Shown piece after piece: positions 60,578 to 64,000 of a DNA stretch of 64,000 nucleotides. This stretch comes from Ailurus styani (lineage: Eukaryota > Chordata > Mammalia > Carnivora > Ailuridae), in assembly GCA_002007465.1 (NCBI GenBank), contig LNAC01000065.1, positions 3,191,804 through 3,255,803 on the forward strand. Reading direction: 5' to 3'. Under the pieces are notes generated by a model, which was not told the origin of the DNA, ran no database searches, and saw only the letters and a program-made list of their open reading frames with translations. Position 1 is the first letter of the stretch. Each line of letters begins with the position of its first letter. Both the position numbers and the translations under genes were made by a program.

Positions 60578-62379
60578 AAAGGAGAATTCTGACTGTTGGT
60601 GATGAAAAGAACGTAAGGAGGTAAGGGAGACATCCATTATTCTAAATTCCTATGCTTCTAGGCAAGGAAATTGGTCAAGAGTGGCTAGGACAGGGGAGGT
60701 AGGGTGCAAGTGGTGAGATGTGGACTCTAGATTATTATTTGTAAACTTTTAAAAAATATAATTATGTTTATCAGCCTCTTATTTGTTATTTTGATGGAAA
60801 TATATTGCTGGTTGTCATTTAACTTTTAAATTTGTATATGATTTTTGACATGTAATTTTTGATTTAACATTTCTATATACCATATCAGTTATTTTCACCC
60901 TCTCTTGCCCTGATATTTTCTTTTTTGTGGTTAATGGGTTTATGAAACATGATACTAAAACTCTAATTTTTTTCTGTCACATTTTTGTCTAAGGTCTAAA
61001 GAGGTTGTAACAAAAACAAATGGGTGGCAAGTGCTCGCACATTCCCAAGTGCCTCAGCAGCCTAGCAAAAGAGTGACAAACACCAGAGCATGGTTCTTAG
61101 GCAACCCACAGAAAAAGGTCTAAAAGAACTGACAATGAAAAAGCCAAGGAAGCGTGGCTCTTTAGAGAGAGTAGTTGGTGTAGGTCCCACACATACCCAG
61201 AGGATATTAATTGGGAACTTTTTCTCTTCATCTGAAGCCCGGTTGGGGGTTTCTAGGGAACCATCCTGGGAACATGGTCTGTGGCTCCCTAGCATTTGGG
61301 AACTCAGAGGACTAGAATGATGCAAGCCATTTGCCAGTAGTCTCTGGGGATAGATAAGCCAAAAGTGACCCATGACAGCAAAGGCTGCATTTGGGAAGTA
61401 ATAGTGGGTCAAAAGTGCTTATTTCTCAGGGGGCAGATATGGACAGGCATGGTGGTACAGAGGTGTTATTTAATAGGGACCTTTTACAGTGAGTGACCAA
61501 CTCTCTTGATTTGTCCAGGACTATCCCAACTTTAGTGCTGAAAGCCTCACATATTGGGAAACCTCTCAGTCCCAAGTAAACCAGGGTGGTTGGTCATCTT
61601 GCATTTTAACCAAGAAGTCATGAGAAAAGAGAAAAAGGGGTTAACATGGGGGGTAAAAAATACCCCATGAGAAGCTCTGCAGTGGAAGGGGCCCAGCAGG
61701 GAACTCTTAAAGTAGCAACCAGAAAACCCTTGTATGACAAAGAGTCTGTTTTAAACATCTGTGATAGCAAGGGGGAGCAGGGTCAGAGTAGCCCAATGCC
61801 TTTCAGAATTTTCTGTTCCTCACCATTCCTACTTTTACAAATGAATGTGACTTGAGAGACTTATTATCTAAAAAATGGTTGGATAAATGATAGGACTTAC
61901 ATGTCCAGGACAGTACCCAGGTACATGGGGAAAAAAGTGCTGATGTGCAAGGTTCACAAGAATGGCAGTGAGGAAGTGTGAAACTGACTGATGTTGCCTC
62001 CCCTCTTTCAAAGTCAGTCAGAGTGTAATTCAGGGAGATGAGGTCTCACTGGATTCTTACCCAGAAGCCAGCTATCTTAGAGTGTATTTATTAAGTTCTA
62101 TCTCTTTTTCTCTAGTTGTATATATTAAACTCTGTTCAGGGCTTGATTCTTTGTTGATTCTTTAAAAATATGGTATTTCAATAATTTCATATTATGAAAT
62201 ATAATTTCTGTATTCCAGTTACTAAAGTTTTATAATTGTAGCCACATGTTCACTCTTCAAGATACCCTTCAGAAAAACTCACAAATTCTCAATACTCAGC
62301 ACATTAGGATTTTAATTGAGATTATATTAAAATACATTAATCTGGGAAACCTTGACATTTTAAAAAGTGCTGTCTTTCC

Positions 62380-62610
62380 AGACCATTTGGGTATGAATGA
62401 TGGCTTTGCCACTTGTAAGTTCTGTGGTCATGGACAAGCTAATAACCTCTTAAAGCTCCTCTTAAAGCTCCTCATTTATAAAATGAGGCTAATAATCATA
62501 CTTACTTCAGATAGTTGTAGTGTGGTTTTAATATGAGTTAACAAATGAAAAACACTTAGAAAAGTGTCTAACATGGAGCACATGCTATGTGTTGACTATC
62601 ACATCATTTT
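62380..62610 (+). mobile_element. MIR SINE fragment
   Basis: Forward MIR core: GAATGATGGCTTTGCCACTT, then TTTATAAAATGAGGCTAATA and GAGCACATGCTATGTGTTGA. The unit CTCTTAAAGCTC is doubled in tandem near 62447-62472. Confidence 0.7.
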
Positions 62611-63668
62611 TATTATCCAGAGACATGGTATGTATGGTTGCTTTATACAGGGTCAGCTTAACTAAGCTAGACCTATGTTTCTTATACTTTCCCCCCTGTA
62701 TGTTTCTGGTTAGGGTTGGCCATAGAAGAAATATAGAAAAGATTTGAGGGGAAGAAATGAAACACCAGCTGGGCCTACAGCTCTTCCAATTAACGCCACA
62801 CTTCCTCCTTCAGCTCTCTGAATCTGGGTCAAGTTCACGTGTCAGGCTCACCATGGAGAAGGGTGTCAACTTGTCATGCAGGTCGTCCCCACCACTGAGG
62901 CTGGAGGTGATGAGAGAAAAACACAACTCCCAGTCTTTCCCTGCTCTTACCGCAACTTAAGATCATCTTTCTTTACCATTTGCCAACTCTGTGAGCACAA
63001 GGCCAATGCCAGATGCAAAAACAACTGCCTTACACTGATTTTTCAACTGGTTCCCATAGTTGGAAGGTCTAACTTTTTAAATAAATCCTTTACTCTCCAT
63101 CACTCATAATAGGTTTGCTTCACTGACAGAACCCTAACTAAAACAATTTCTCTCCATTTGTTCAATTTTTTTTATCTGCCAGTAAAATGTTGTCGTTTTC
63201 ATCGTGTGTATTTTGTATATTTCTTAATAGGTTCAATTCTTGCCTATTTTTCTTAGCTATTTTATGTCTTTTGTTCATATGGAGAACGGAATACTGTATT
63301 TTCCTTACCGTGTCTTCTAATAGGTAAACTTAGAGAAATTACTGATTTTTGTATATTTTATACTGTATCTGAGCACTGTAGCAAATTCCCTTATCAGTTC
63401 TAGAAGTTTCTTCAGGTACCCTGTATCCCATTTAGGAAAGGAGAAATTACTGGAAACATAATATTGTACCTCTTTCCTCTTCTTAAGCATGTCTCAGCCT
63501 TTCTTTTTTTGTTCTCCTCCCATTTTTTTCTTCCTTCCACCCTGGCAAGAGGCAGTTTTCCCTCCTTGGTTCTTTAGCAAAAATTACAAGCTTTTTCAGT
63601 TGTTCTTTGGAAATTGATGTTTGGGAAACTCTTCCATGATATGTCACTGCTAAGAAACAAAAAGAAAT

Positions 63669-63850
63669 GGGGCACCTGGGTGGCTCAGTGGGTTAAAGCC
63701 TTTCTTTGCCTTCGGCTCAGGTCAGGATCTCAGGATCCTGGGATTGAGCCCCGCATCAGGCTCTCTGCTCAGCAGGGAGCCTCCTTCCTTCTCTTTCTGC
63801 CTACTTTAATCTCTCTCTGTCAAATAAATAAATAAAATCTTTAAAAAAAA
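63669..63850 (+). mobile_element. Can-SINE, young type
   Basis: Head GGGGCACCTGGGTGGCTCAG with a 5-base TTTCT insertion after AAAGCC and an AAATAAATAAATAAAATC tail. Flanking A-rich sequence makes the target-site duplication ambiguous (AAAAAGAAA). Confidence 0.92.
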
Positions 63851-64000
63851 AGGAAATAAAAAGAAACCAACTACACTCCAGATTCCCAATTTTACCCCAG
63901 CCCTTGGGATGGGTTATCCGGTTCACTCCACATAATAAAGCTCCTAGTGTTTTTTTTCAGCCAGTGATAATCAGATCAAATTGCAGATTTGAAATGTAAA

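Larger units (their letters stand above)
36501..64000. other. Upstream flank of SLC9A9, no gene recognised
   Basis: No exon, RNA gene or conserved protein match was found on either strand. The second copy of the large duplication occupies 40788-50234. Positions 36600-38280, 38440-40787, 50236-50950, 56590-58480, 60600-62370 and 62610-63660 have no repeat I can name confidently. The longest open frames here (131 codons at 58136-58531 and 116 at 61062-61412, both minus) show no family features. Positions 60055-60240 and 51925-52400 look like old mammalian interspersed repeats that I could not assign to a family. Confidence 0.7.

Noticed and set aside
61062..61412. 116-codon open frame on the minus strand
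   Set aside because: No family features, no splice context and an overlapping open frame on the other strand; treated as chance.
1..64000. CRISPR array, phage, operon or other prokaryotic-type system
   Set aside because: No regularly spaced repeats with unique spacers and no dense coding. The sequence is intron-rich mammalian DNA.

Overview
The window is carnivoran nuclear DNA, most likely from a mustelid (ferret, mink, marten or otter type). The basis is about two dozen tRNA-derived Can-SINEs. The youngest share a head reading roughly 'cagtgggttaaagcc', a body ending 'ggatcgag' and a tail of AAATAAATAAA then AAATCTTT. That looks like the mustelid form rather than the dog or cat form. The species call is inference. 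The sequence is AT-rich and intron-dominated, with old MIR, L2, L1, MER5A and MaLR debris as expected for a placental mammal.

One gene is supported: the 5' end of SLC9A9 (endosomal cation/proton exchanger NHE9), on the minus strand. Coding exon 1 is at 35690-35864 and exon 2 at 20014-20216. They are separated by a 15.5 kb intron and together give an uninterrupted 126-codon reading frame with consensus splice sites. Positions 1-20013 are the start of intron 2. Positions above 35864 are the 5' UTR, promoter and upstream flank, where I see no other gene. The remaining exons lie outside the window, to the left.

The main structural feature is a direct repeat of at least 9,447 bp. Positions 1-9447 recur at 40788-50234 with a constant offset of 40,787 bases and no difference in any stretch I compared, including microsatellites and a 22-base poly-A. 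Both copies stop at the same base, next to N's (424 N's after the first, one N after the second). This is most simply a false duplication in the assembly, although a very recent real duplication cannot be excluded from sequence alone. A second gap (25 N's at 56060-56084) is flanked by two nearly identical 166-bp L1 3' ends.

The rest is transposon stratigraphy: young SINEs with clean target-site duplications, a SINE containing two other SINEs (18166-18765), a SINE 0.2 kb upstream of SLC9A9 exon 2, and several microsatellites. I found no prokaryotic-type system, CRISPR array, rRNA gene, functional tRNA gene or new gene cluster. Nothing here looks like an undescribed biological system.
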